Positions 28,693 through 37,012 of a stretch of DNA of 64,000 nt are shown piece after piece. A program made the position numbers and the translations under genes. The DNA comes from Romboutsia lituseburensis (GTDB lineage Bacteria; Bacillota; Clostridia; Peptostreptococcales; Peptostreptococcaceae): positions 868,001 to 932,000 of the forward strand of contig NZ_JANQBQ010000001.1 in assembly GCF_024723825.1 (NCBI RefSeq). Direction: 5' to 3'. The notes below the pieces were generated by a model. That model ran no database searches, had not been told where the DNA came from, and saw only the letters and a program-made list of their open reading frames with translations. The stretch's first letter is position 1. Every line of letters begins with the position of its first letter.

Positions 28693-28727
28693 TAAAAAAG
28701 AAACTATAAAAATATAGCTTCTTTTTA
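28693..28727 (-). terminator. Terminator of the microcompartment operon
   Basis: 14-bp stem AAAAAGAAGCTATA / TATAGTTTCTTTTT with one wobble pair, ending in T6 on the minus strand, 20 bases past the last stop of the BMC operon. Confidence 0.8.
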
Positions 28728-28746
28728 TAATTTTAAGTAACAAAAT

Positions 28747-30549
28747 TTAAACTATAGGGTTTAATATTTCAAAATTATTGACATCTATAAGACCTTTATC
28801 TGTTATCTTCCACTTTGGACTAGTTGATAATGCTAAGAAAGATAGATGCATAAATGGAGCACGTAATTCCCCCCCTAAATCATTTCTTACTAATTTTTCT
28901 AACTTAGATATTTTTTCACTTACTTCACTTCCTGTAAGTTCATCTGTTATAAGTCCTCCTACTGGTAATCTAAGTTCTTCTAGTACTTTGCCATTATTTG
29001 CAACTGCTAGCCCTCCGCCCATTTCTATAACTTTATTAACAGCAACTACCATATCTCCTATATTAGTTCCAACAACAGTTATATTATGAGTATCATGAGC
29101 TACGCTTTCTGCAAAAGCACCTTTTTTAAGTCCGAATCCTTTAACAAATGCCTTTCCTATATTATTATTTCTACCATATCGTTCTACACAAGCTATATAT
29201 AATAAATCATTAGCTACATTACTCTGAACTACACCATTTCTAACCGTAGTTTCTTCCTCTATGCATTCAGTTAAATTTTGATCTGGTATTGCCCTTATAC
29301 ATCTGACTGTAACATTATTTTTTTCACTTCTTATTTCTAAGTCCGCATCTATTAATATTTCTCTTTTAACTGAATTTTTTACACAATTTGGATAAGTATA
29401 TTTAGGTAAAGCTACTATTAACTCACCTTCAGCTGCAACTAATTTTCCATCTATAAACACAGCTTCTACATCCATTTTATTTAAATCATTTATAATAGCA
29501 ATGTCAGCTACTTTAGATGGAGATAGTACCCCTCTATCTTCTAGACCAAAATATGTAGCCGGATTTATAGTAACCATTTGTATAGCTTCAATTGGGTTTA
29601 CACCTTGATTAATAGTTCTTTTAACTATTTCATTCATATGGCCTAATTTTTCGAGATCTTCAGATACCATATCATCGGTTGCTAATATACATCTTCTAGA
29701 ATCTAATCTTTCTTCTGTAACAGCTCTTATACACTCTGCCATATTTTTTTGAGTTGATCCTTCTCTCATAAATACATATACACCTTGTCTTAACTTTTCT
29801 ATACACTCTTCTTTTGTCGTAGTTTCATGGCAAGAGCATTTGCCTCCAGTACATATTATATGAGCTGCTAGTTCCTCTCCAAATAATTCAGGAGCATTTC
29901 CATCAACTACTTTTCCTATACTTTTTGCATATGTAGTTGATGCAAGTAAATCCGTTATTATTTCTGGAGTATTTCTGTATACATGTTTTGCATTACTAAA
30001 ACCTTGTAATTCTCCTATTCCTATAATATTTTTGTAATTTAGCAAGTCTTTCATATCTTTAGAACTTACATCTACACCTGCAGTTTCTAAACTTGGGCAA
30101 TCTGGCGTTAACGCTGGCACTACAAGTCTAACATGATTTAACATCTTACTTGCTTCATCTGCCATAGCTTTCATACCAATAGAACCTAGTGCATTTCCTA
30201 TTTCATGTGGATCTGCTATTAATGTTGTGGTTCCTGATGGTATAGAAAGTCTTGAGAATTCAGTTATAGTCAGCATACTACTTTCAAAATGCATATGAGA
30301 ATCTATGAACCCAGGAGATAAATACTTTCCTTCAACATCTACTACAATAGTATTTTCCCCTATTAAACTTTCGCAATTTCCAACCATTAATATATATTTC
30401 CCTTTTATAGCAATATCTGCTTTATATACTTCTCTTGTTAATACATTTACAACACTCCCACCATACAAAACAATATCTGCATGGTGTTTATCACTCATAA
30501 GAGTGTCTATTAACTCTTTATATTCCATTGCTTGTTTTATATATTTCAA
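28747..30549 (-). CDS. Adenine-deaminase-like amidohydrolase of the BMC operon
   Basis: About 600 residues, adenine deaminase family. Kept motifs: DSHMHFESSML, DPHEIGNALG, CHETTT, FMREGSTQKNM, ATDDM, and the C-terminal HDTHNITVVG and RLPVGGL. Changed motif: GNAPEL where adenine deaminases, including the copy at 12091-13803 (GHGP), have His. A two-residue, Cys-rich insertion (CTGGKCSCHE) lies near the next metal motif. Start TTG at 30549 follows GGGAGGA; the upstream ATG overlaps that site. Last gene of the BMC operon. I infer it deaminates a smaller purine breakdown product, most likely 4-aminoimidazole, and not adenine. Confidence 0.8.
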   Translation of the reverse strand: MKYIKQAMEYKELIDTLMSDKHHADIVLYGGSVVNVLTREVYKADIAIKGKYILMVGNCESLIGENTIVVDVEGKYLSPGFIDSHMHFESSMLTITEFSRLSIPSGTTTLIADPHEIGNALGSIGMKAMADEASKMLNHVRLVVPALTPDCPSLETAGVDVSSKDMKDLLNYKNIIGIGELQGFSNAKHVYRNTPEIITDLLASTTYAKSIGKVVDGNAPELFGEELAAHIICTGGKCSCHETTTKEECIEKLRQGVYVFMREGSTQKNMAECIRAVTEERLDSRRCILATDDMVSEDLEKLGHMNEIVKRTINQGVNPIEAIQMVTINPATYFGLEDRGVLSPSKVADIAIINDLNKMDVEAVFIDGKLVAAEGELIVALPKYTYPNCVKNSVKREILIDADLEIRSEKNNVTVRCIRAIPDQNLTECIEEETTVRNGVVQSNVANDLLYIACVERYGRNNNIGKAFVKGFGLKKGAFAESVAHDTHNITVVGTNIGDMVVAVNKVIEMGGGLAVANNGKVLEELRLPVGGLITDELTGSEVSEKISKLEKLVRNDLGGELRAPFMHLSFLALSTSPKWKITDKGLIDVNNFEILNPIV

Positions 30550-30551
30550 AC

Positions 30552-30824
30552 TTAATCCTCCCATACGTCTATATTATCAACTATACCTATTATTGCAGCA
30601 TTTATTGATGAATCATATTTTTTAGCTGCATTTCTAGCAGCTGTTCCTTCTGTAAAAATAACTAACTCACCTATTCCCGCTCCAACTGTATCTACCGCAA
30701 TTAATGGCTTTCCATCAAATTCATTCTTAAAATTTAAAGGTTGAGTTATCATTAGTTTACTTCCAACTAATGAGTCATCTTTTCTAGTTGCAACTACTGT
30801 ACCTATAACCTTACCTATTTGCAT
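30552..30824 (-). CDS. BMC-P shell vertex protein (EutN/CcmL family)
   Basis: 90 residues, full-length pentameric shell protein: MQIGKVIGTVVATRKDDSLVGSK, LIAVDTVGAGIGELVIFTEGTAAR, and the C-terminal IDVWED. Five-fold vertex caps close the polyhedral shell. GGGGATG before ATG. It lies between the 139-residue unknown protein and the adenine-deaminase-like gene, tightly spaced in the operon. Confidence 0.95.
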   Translation of the reverse strand: MQIGKVIGTVVATRKDDSLVGSKLMITQPLNFKNEFDGKPLIAVDTVGAGIGELVIFTEGTAARNAAKKYDSSINAAIIGIVDNIDVWED

Positions 30825-30841
30825 TATTTCATCCCCTACTT

Positions 30842-31261
30842 TTATTTATTAAAAATTAGCTCTATATTCTTTTGTTTTATATAATCATGAGCTAATGGAG
30901 TTATTATAGAATTTTTAGGTATTATAATTTGATTTTCATCAAAATTATTTAAAATATCATTTAGTGTTATTATTAATCTTGTATTTTTTTCTGAATTTTC
31001 TTGTTTATTATGACGTTCATAATTAATATTATTTTTAAGATCAGTATATTTCATATCTGTTTTTGATTTATCTGTTTTACCTTTATTCTCATTTAAAATT
31101 CTTATTACTTCGTTTATTTTAGGATGATTTATAGGAACCATTATAAATGAATTTAAATCAAGCTTAACTTCATTGTTATCTTTCTTAGCTTCTAAAGGAT
31201 TTATGGTCTTATTTCCTATATTGCTTAAGATACTTTGAGTTAAGCTTTTTTTATTTTCCAT
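30842..31261 (-). CDS. BMC-associated unknown protein with EutQ-like C-terminal motif
   Basis: 139 residues. N-terminal segment KSLTQSILSNIGNK can form a short amphipathic helix like an encapsulation peptide. The middle is polar and low-complexity (Lys, Asn, Ser). The C-terminus IIIPKNSIITPLAHDYIKQK resembles the ITP-A-x-[DE] segment found in BMC-linked proteins such as EutQ. It lies between BMC-H and BMC-P genes in the operon, so a structural or cargo-recruiting role is inferred. No enzyme fold is visible. Confidence 0.65.
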   Translation of the reverse strand: MENKKSLTQSILSNIGNKTINPLEAKKDNNEVKLDLNSFIMVPINHPKINEVIRILNENKGKTDKSKTDMKYTDLKNNINYERHNKQENSEKNTRLIITLNDILNNFDENQIIIPKNSIITPLAHDYIKQKNIELIFNK

Positions 31262-31266
31262 ATATA

Positions 31267-31542
31267 TTATTCTCTATTAAGTATGACTCTTTCTACCTCT
31301 GAATGTGGTCTTGGTATTACATGAACTGAGTGGAGTTCTCCAACATTTCTAGCTGCATCTGCTCCTGCATCAACTGCCGCTTTTACTGCCCCTACATCAC
31401 CACTTACCATAACTGTTACAAGTCCAAATCCTATTTTTTCATATCCCATCAATGTTACATTAGCTGACTTTACCATTGCATCTGCAGCTTCTACAGCTCC
31501 TACTAATCCTTTAGTTTCTACCATTCCTAGTGCTTGACCCAT
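31267..31542 (-). CDS. BMC-H shell protein (PduA/EutM type)
   Basis: 91 residues, a canonical single-BMC-domain hexamer: [26 protein letters not shown] at the N-terminus, [21 protein letters not shown] in the core and [12 protein letters not shown] at the C-terminus. AGGAGG precedes the ATG. Forms the shell facets and their central pore. Confidence 0.96.
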   Translation of the reverse strand: MGQALGMVETKGLVGAVEAADAMVKSANVTLMGYEKIGFGLVTVMVSGDVGAVKAAVDAGADAARNVGELHSVHVIPRPHSEVERVILNRE

Positions 31543-31586
31543 AAACTTATACCTCCTAAATTTGTATATCTTTATTTTTATTTAAA

Positions 31587-31949
31587 CTATTCCTCTTTAC
31601 TTCCCTCTTTTTTCTTAGAAATTTTATTAACCTCTTTTTTAGATTTCTTTTCTTTTAAATTGCTTTTAAATTCATTTATTAAAAAATCAATTTCTTCATG
31701 TGGTCTAGCTATTGTTTTACTTGAAACTATTGTTCCAACCTTATTTCCAGCTTCAATCCCCGCTTCAATAGCTGCATTTACTGCCGCTACTTCTCCTGCA
31801 ATATGTATAGTAACACTAACTGATTTTGCTACCCCTATTACCTTATCATATCCAACTAGTGTAATATCTGCTGCTTTACTAGCTGCATCTAATGCTGCTA
31901 TTGCCGTTGTTAAACCTACTGCTTCTATCATACCTAGGGCTTTTCTCAT
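31587..31949 (-). CDS. BMC-H shell protein with basic C-terminal tail
   Basis: 120 residues. The BMC domain (1-92) is complete: ALGMIEAVGLTTAIAALDAASKAADI, HIAGEVAAVNAAIEAG and TIARPHEEIDFLI. A tail of about 28 residues follows, almost entirely Lys, Glu and Ser (KEKKSKKEVNKISKKKEGS). Such tails are absent from the two other BMC-H proteins. It may face the lumen or cytosol to bind cargo, nucleic acid or a scaffold. AAGGGGGAG before ATG; second of the shell genes. Confidence 0.93.
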   Translation of the reverse strand: MRKALGMIEAVGLTTAIAALDAASKAADITLVGYDKVIGVAKSVSVTIHIAGEVAAVNAAIEAGIEAGNKVGTIVSSKTIARPHEEIDFLINEFKSNLKEKKSKKEVNKISKKKEGSKEE

Positions 31950-31960
31950 AGTACTCCCCC

Positions 31961-32401
31961 TTATTTAGCTAAATCTCTTAAGCTAGTTATTTTTTTTATT
32001 TGTTTTTCTGATGTATGTTTTTTTATATTTTCTTCACACTTACTATTTAAATTTAAACTTTTAAGACTTTGAGTTTTTATTTTAGGTTTAGTTTTACTAA
32101 AAGGTTCATTAGTTTTGTTATTAGATTTATTTAGTAAATCATTTATGCTATTTTTTTGAGATGATTTTTCTTGAATTATAGTTTTTGAGTTAATATTTTT
32201 TTTAATTTCGTTTATACTATTTAAAGAATTTAAACTTACTTTGTTTTTATATAATATATTTTTTAAAATGTTTTCTTCTTTTTCATTTATATTTTTTATA
32301 CACTTATCATCAGTATACTTTTCTAATTTTTCCTCTATTTTTTTATTTCTTGATTTTTTAGATATATTATTCATTATTGTTCTAGCTAGTGGGTTTGCCA
32401 T
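31961..32401 (-). CDS. Unrecognised disordered protein inside the BMC operon
   Basis: 146 residues, Lys/Asn/Ser-rich and probably disordered. The start MANPLARTIMNNISKK gives an amphipathic helix like an encapsulation peptide. Short hydrophobic motifs recur along the chain: SLNSLNSI, SINDLLNKS, SLKSLNLNS and, at the very C-terminus, ITSLRDLAK. It is placed between two BMC-H genes with 11- and 12-base gaps, so it is certainly cotranscribed with the shell. Known shell scaffolds such as CsoS2 or CcmN use repeated short motifs in disordered chains; a similar organising role is my inference. AGGTGGTG before ATG. Confidence 0.7.
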   Translation of the reverse strand: MANPLARTIMNNISKKSRNKKIEEKLEKYTDDKCIKNINEKEENILKNILYKNKVSLNSLNSINEIKKNINSKTIIQEKSSQKNSINDLLNKSNNKTNEPFSKTKPKIKTQSLKSLNLNSKCEENIKKHTSEKQIKKITSLRDLAK

Positions 32402-32413
32402 TTATTTCACCAC

Positions 32414-32674
32414 CTATAATATTTTGCTTACCTCATCATGTGGTCTTGCTATTACATTTGTCGATATTATTTCTGCAATTTTTGCTGCACTTTCTTCTCC
32501 ATTTTCTACAGCTGCATTAACTGCTGCAACGTCTCCTCTTACTATAGCCGCAACTATTCCAGATCCTACTAAGTTTATATCAACTAAATCAACATCTGCT
32601 GATTTTAACATAGTATCTGCAGCTTGTATTGCACCTATCATACTTTTCACTTCTACAATCCCTAATGCTTTCAA
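32414..32674 (-). CDS. BMC-H shell protein
   Basis: 86 residues if started at TTG 32674, six bases after AGAGGTG; this gives MKALGIVEVKSMIGAI, aligned with the other two shell proteins (a GTG at 32683 overlaps the Shine-Dalgarno). Core VAAIVRGDVAAVNAAVENG and C-terminal VIARPHDEVSKIL are canonical. First of the three shell facet genes. Confidence 0.94.
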   Translation of the reverse strand: MKALGIVEVKSMIGAIQAADTMLKSADVDLVDINLVGSGIVAAIVRGDVAAVNAAVENGEESAAKIAEIISTNVIARPHDEVSKIL

Positions 32675-32736
32675 AATTTTCACCTCTCTTAAGGTTCCTT
32701 TTAATACTTATTAAACGTATTTTATTTATATTTTTA

Positions 32737-34077
32737 TTAAAAATAATTAGTTATATCAATGTCTTCATATTCCGGTATTATAGCTCTTATAAAACTTTCT
32801 TCATTTAATGGTTTAGTTGCATCTATACCTATTTTATCACTAGTTCCTTTATATACATGTGATGCTTCAAGTGCACTACCTAACGCATTTTTGATTATAA
32901 CAATATCGTCACTAGCTTGTACCCTAGATGCTAGCGCAAATTCAACATCTTTATATGAGTATATGTCAACATCACTATCAACTATGACTACATGTTTTAA
33001 ATCTTTACTACTTCCTAGTGATGACAATATTGCACTTTTTCCATCGCCTTCATTTTTTTTATCTATACTAACTATAGCATGTAATCTACACCCTCCACCT
33101 ATAGTTACATTTACATCTTTAACATCTACTACACTACTTAATGCACTATATATTTCAACTTCTCTTATAAGTCCATTTGATAGATGTTCTTCTCTGCAAG
33201 GAAAGGCATGCTGAAATATTGGATTATCTCGATGCATTATAGTTTTTATCTCCATTACAGGATTTGGTGCTACTTCTCCATAATATCCCATTAATTCTCC
33301 AAAAGGCCCTTCTGTAATCTTTTTATTAGGAACAATTTCACCTTCTAATACTATCTCACAATATGCAGGAACTTCTATATCGACACTATAGCATTTTACA
33401 ACTTCTAATGCTTCACCTTTCAATGCACTATAGACTTTATGTTTGTCTAGTCCATACTTTGATGAACTTATCTGAGATGCTATTAAATATTCAGCATCAT
33501 ACCCTAAAACCACTGCACATTCTACAGGCTTATTGCTTTCTTCGCTTTTTCTAACTATTTTTCTCAAATGAGGTGATGCACCTGATATAAGAGTACTTAT
33601 ATTAGTTTTAGAATTTACCTGAAATCTTCTAACCGCCATATGGATATCTCCGGTTTCAGGGTCTTTGACTAAAAGCATTCCTGCAGTTATAAAGCTTGAA
33701 GAATCTTTTTCGTGAGACGTAGGAGTTGGAAATAATTTTGTTATATCAATATTTTTAGTTATTATATTTTTTTTGATAGGTCCTGTGTAAATTAACTTTG
33801 TTTCTTGTGGATTTGCTATAGCATCCATAAATTTAAAAATTCTATTTTCTTTGTTCATATCCATAAGATCATAAAATATTTGTCTATTTCCATAAAGTCC
33901 ACCAACCAATGGCATATCATAGCCTTTAACATCTTCAAATATAATTGGCACTTCATTATCAAAATATTTAAGCACAGCTCCTAACTCAAATTTAGGATTG
34001 ACTTTTTTCCTACAAATCTTGGTATAATTTAAGTTATTTAATTTATCTAATGTATACCTTAACATTTGAGTTTCCAT
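32737..34077 (-). CDS. UbiD family prenylated-FMN decarboxylase
   Basis: 446 residues, UbiD family non-oxidative (de)carboxylase. Visible: VRRFQVNSKTNI with the conserved Arg region, EGPFGELMGYYGE, and REVEIYSALSSV which holds the expected catalytic acid, plus ASRVQASDD near the C-terminus. It needs prenyl-FMN from UbiX, which is encoded immediately upstream (TAG then ATG with no gap). No quinone pathway gene is near; inside a purine BMC operon the likely substrate is 4-amino-5-imidazolecarboxylate, giving 4-aminoimidazole and CO2 (inference). Confidence 0.9.
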   Translation of the reverse strand: METQMLRYTLDKLNNLNYTKICRKKVNPKFELGAVLKYFDNEVPIIFEDVKGYDMPLVGGLYGNRQIFYDLMDMNKENRIFKFMDAIANPQETKLIYTGPIKKNIITKNIDITKLFPTPTSHEKDSSSFITAGMLLVKDPETGDIHMAVRRFQVNSKTNISTLISGASPHLRKIVRKSEESNKPVECAVVLGYDAEYLIASQISSSKYGLDKHKVYSALKGEALEVVKCYSVDIEVPAYCEIVLEGEIVPNKKITEGPFGELMGYYGEVAPNPVMEIKTIMHRDNPIFQHAFPCREEHLSNGLIREVEIYSALSSVVDVKDVNVTIGGGCRLHAIVSIDKKNEGDGKSAILSSLGSSKDLKHVVIVDSDVDIYSYKDVEFALASRVQASDDIVIIKNALGSALEASHVYKGTSDKIGIDATKPLNEESFIRAIIPEYEDIDITNYF

Positions 34078-34632
34078 CTACTCACCCCATCTTTTAAGTA
34101 AATTATGGTCTATACCTAATTGATCTAGGCTTCTACCAACTATAGATGTTACAATATCGCTTAAGTCCTGAGGATGATTATAAAAACCTGGTGTAGGAGG
34201 CATAATAGTTACGCCTAAATTAGAAAGTTTCAGCATATTCTCTAAATGAATAGAGCTAAGTGGTGTTTCTCTTGGTAAAACCACCAACTTTCGTCTATCT
34301 TTTATACAAACATCTGCAGCTCTTGTAAGTAAACTATCACTATATCCACAAGTTATAGCAGATAAAGTTTTCATAGAACAAGGAACTATGATCATTCCAT
34401 CTGTTTTAAATGATCCGCTTGCTATAGGGGCTGCTAAATTATAGTTTTCATGATAAAAGTCTGCCATATCTTTAAGCTCGTCTAAATCAACTCCGCACTC
34501 ATGATTCACCACATACTCACCCATATTAGATACTACTAAATGAGTTTCTATATTGAGATTTTTTAATGCTTTTAATATTCCTAGTGCATAAATTGCACCA
34601 CTTCCTCCAGATATTCCTACTATAATTTTCAT
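34078..34632 (-). CDS. UbiX family flavin prenyltransferase
   Basis: 184 residues with the UbiX motifs MKIIVGISGGSGAIYALGIL (flavin site), APIASGSFKTDGMIIVPCSMKTL and RRKLVVLPRETPLS, ending in PPTPGFYNHP. It prenylates FMN to make the UbiD cofactor. ATG at 34632 is chosen since GGGAGAA lies six bases upstream and the ATG at 34647 would overlap it. Coupled to the UbiD gene that starts directly after its stop. Confidence 0.93.
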   Translation of the reverse strand: MKIIVGISGGSGAIYALGILKALKNLNIETHLVVSNMGEYVVNHECGVDLDELKDMADFYHENYNLAAPIASGSFKTDGMIIVPCSMKTLSAITCGYSDSLLTRAADVCIKDRRKLVVLPRETPLSSIHLENMLKLSNLGVTIMPPTPGFYNHPQDLSDIVTSIVGRSLDQLGIDHNLLKRWGE

Positions 34633-34670
34633 ATAGTTTTCTCCCATCTTTAATTTACCTGTATTAATAT

Positions 34671-34714
34671 AAATTTTAAGTAAGAAGCATGTATAAGCCT
34701 CTTACTTAAAATTT
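34671..34714. promoter_or_regulatory. Intercistronic hairpin in the BMC operon
   Basis: Perfect 15-bp stem AAATTTTAAGTAAGA / TCTTACTTAAAATTT with a 14-nt loop between the isochorismatase and UbiX genes. On the coding (minus) strand it has no long T run after it, so it is more likely a processing or stabilising element or a partial terminator than a full stop. Confidence 0.55.
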
Positions 34715-34721
34715 TTTCCAC

Positions 34722-35333
34722 TTATTCTACTTTATTTTCTTTATCTCCACCGCCTTGCCATGGATCAATACCTTTTTCCCAAGCATCTATATATTCATCT
34801 ATTGTCATAATTTTAGTAAATATACTTAAATCTCTTAATCCCGCTTCATGCATTTCATCATTTTTAGAATGTACACCATCACTTAAAGTTATAACTTTGT
34901 ATGCATTATATAAAGCATCACTTGCTGTACTTCTTACACATACATTAGTCCAAACGCCTGTTACAACAACAGTATCTAGGTTTTCCTCTCTTAAATACAA
35001 ATCTAAATCTGTGTGTGCAAATGCACTATGTCTTCTCTTAGGTATAGTATATTCTTCACCCTGTGGATATAAATCTTTTATAAAGTCAGATCCCCAAGTT
35101 CCTTTTACAGCATGAACTGGTCTCACTCTGAAATCAGCATCATTTTTTCTATGCGCTTCTTGTATGTGTATTAATTGAACATCATCAAGACCTCTTGCAT
35201 TTCTTTCTCTTACCCATGCAAATAGCTTTTGTAAATTAGGTATAATTTTTTCTCCTCCTGGACATCTAAGTGGAGCTTTCTCTCCAACAAAATCATTTAA
35301 CATATCTATAACAACAATACCGTGTCTTGGCAT
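34722..35333 (-). CDS. Isochorismatase-family cysteine amidohydrolase
   Basis: 203 residues. Catalytic triad of the family is visible: Asp in VVIDMLNDF, Lys in IPKRRHSAF and Cys in VWTNVCVRSTASDA, the last with the cis-peptide type loop. The family includes N-carbamoylsarcosine amidase and ureidoacrylate amidohydrolase (RutB), which cleave carbamoyl groups. In this operon it fits hydrolysis of 4-ureido-5-imidazolecarboxylate to the amino compound plus CO2 and NH3 (inference). AGGAGG before ATG. Confidence 0.88.
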   Translation of the reverse strand: MPRHGIVVIDMLNDFVGEKAPLRCPGGEKIIPNLQKLFAWVRERNARGLDDVQLIHIQEAHRKNDADFRVRPVHAVKGTWGSDFIKDLYPQGEEYTIPKRRHSAFAHTDLDLYLREENLDTVVVTGVWTNVCVRSTASDALYNAYKVITLSDGVHSKNDEMHEAGLRDLSIFTKIMTIDEYIDAWEKGIDPWQGGGDKENKVE

Positions 35334-35451
35334 AAATTAAATCCTCCTATAAATTTATATACTTAATTTGTAAATTAAGTCGTGCACTAATTAAAGATTA
35401 TATCCGTACATAACTCAATAATTGTTAACATAATATTATTATCTGTTTAAA

Positions 35452-36999
35452 TTAAAATTTTATATTTTTATCTAACTTCATTATTTGTTGTCTCTTAGTA
35501 AACTTACCAAATCCTGGTTTTACCATTATACCTTTTATATTTTTAACATGATTTAATATAACTTCTGGATGGTCTTTTCTATAACTTACTTTATATTCTC
35601 CGCTTGTTAATTCTTCTGGGTTGTTAAATACTACATCGTAGCTATCTAAATTTCCTAATGTACCATTTTCTCCATCTTGATATATTAAGTTCCCTCTGAT
35701 TACAGTTTTAAAAACTTTTCCTTTTAATTGCATTCCTTCAAGTGGAGTATATCCACACATAGATACCATAGTTTTAGGATCTATAGTCCATTCTTTTTCT
35801 AAATCTATTATAGTAAAGTCAGCATCTGAACCTATATTTAAAGCTCCTTTTTTAGGATATAATCCATAATGTTTAGCTGCATTTGTACTTAATATATCAA
35901 CTAATTTGCTTAAAGATATTCTACCTTTGTTATATCCTTCGCTTACAACAACTGGAACCATAGTTTCAACACCTGGTATACCTGGGAATGAAGTCCATAT
36001 ATTCATACCTTCTTTGTGTTTTTCACTTTCTATTTCATAAGGAGCGTGGTCTGTAGCTATAAAGTCTATACTTCCATCATTTATTCCTTGCCAATGTTCT
36101 TCATTATCTTTTTTAGTTCTAAGTGGTGGAGCTATTTTTGCAAGTGGACCATATTTACTCATAGATTCTTGATAATTTAATGTTAAGTAATGAGGGCAAG
36201 ATTCACTTGTTATATCTAATCCTCTCATCTTAGCATCTTTAACTAATTTAGCACCTATACCTGTACTCATATGAACTATATGAAGTCTAGCCCCACTAGC
36301 CTCTGCAAAACTTATTCCTAATTCTATTGCAACTTTTTCAGCTAGCTCCATTCTAGCTTCAGCCCATGCTGGCCCATCAAGTCTACCTTCATTTTTAAAT
36401 TTATTAACATAAAAATCACACATTGCAAAATTTTCTGCATGAATTCCTATTGGAAGTCCTGTTTTAGAAACTGCTTTAAAACATTCATACATCTCAGGGT
36501 CTGTTACCCTTGGATATGTTGGAACTGATGGAGTCATATATACTTTAAATGCTACTACACCATAATCTGCTTGTTCCTTAACATTGTGCATCCAACCTTC
36601 TCTAACATCTTCACCTGTAACACCACCCCACATAGCATAATCTACTACTGCTTGAGGTCCACATATACCTAATTTAGTTTCAAGCTGTTCTATACTTCTA
36701 ACAGAAGGAACTGAACAACATGGCATATCTATTATAGTTGTAACACCTCCTGTTGCAGCTGCTGCTGTTCCTGTTAAAAAGTTTTCTCTATGTGGGAATC
36801 CTTGATACATAAAGTGAGTATGTGAATCAATACATCCTGGAATCGTTAAATTTCCATTTGCATCTATTACATCTTTAGCATCTATCATACTTATATCATC
36901 AACAAAACCTGCTATTTTTTCATCTTTAACTAATATATTAGTTACTATTGTATCGTCACCTTGTGGTATTCTTGCATTTTTTATAATTACATCAACCAT
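35452..36999 (-). CDS. Dihydropyrimidinase/allantoinase-like cyclic amidohydrolase
   Basis: 515 residues, amidohydrolase superfamily with a binuclear metal site: DSHTHFMYQG (HxH), the likely carboxylated Lys in VVAFKVYMTP, HAEN, LHIVHMST and ATDHAPYE. It is about 55 residues longer than hydantoinases at the C-terminus (from about 455), ending KRQQIMKLDKNIKF. Enzymes of this group open cyclic amides or ureides. In the BMC operon the best fit is hydrolytic opening of the pyrimidine ring of xanthine to 4-ureido-5-imidazolecarboxylate (xanthine amidohydrolase). AGGAGG before ATG; 13 bases after the formiminotransferase gene. Confidence 0.85.
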   Translation of the reverse strand: MVDVIIKNARIPQGDDTIVTNILVKDEKIAGFVDDISMIDAKDVIDANGNLTIPGCIDSHTHFMYQGFPHRENFLTGTAAAATGGVTTIIDMPCCSVPSVRSIEQLETKLGICGPQAVVDYAMWGGVTGEDVREGWMHNVKEQADYGVVAFKVYMTPSVPTYPRVTDPEMYECFKAVSKTGLPIGIHAENFAMCDFYVNKFKNEGRLDGPAWAEARMELAEKVAIELGISFAEASGARLHIVHMSTGIGAKLVKDAKMRGLDITSESCPHYLTLNYQESMSKYGPLAKIAPPLRTKKDNEEHWQGINDGSIDFIATDHAPYEIESEKHKEGMNIWTSFPGIPGVETMVPVVVSEGYNKGRISLSKLVDILSTNAAKHYGLYPKKGALNIGSDADFTIIDLEKEWTIDPKTMVSMCGYTPLEGMQLKGKVFKTVIRGNLIYQDGENGTLGNLDSYDVVFNNPEELTSGEYKVSYRKDHPEVILNHVKNIKGIMVKPGFGKFTKRQQIMKLDKNIKF

Positions 37000-37012
37000 A
37001 ATATTAATCCTC

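Noticed and set aside
32737-34632. UbiD/UbiX as ubiquinone or menaquinone biosynthesis
   Set aside because: No quinone genes are near, and the pair is embedded in a BMC purine operon; the families act on many aromatic or heteroaromatic acids.
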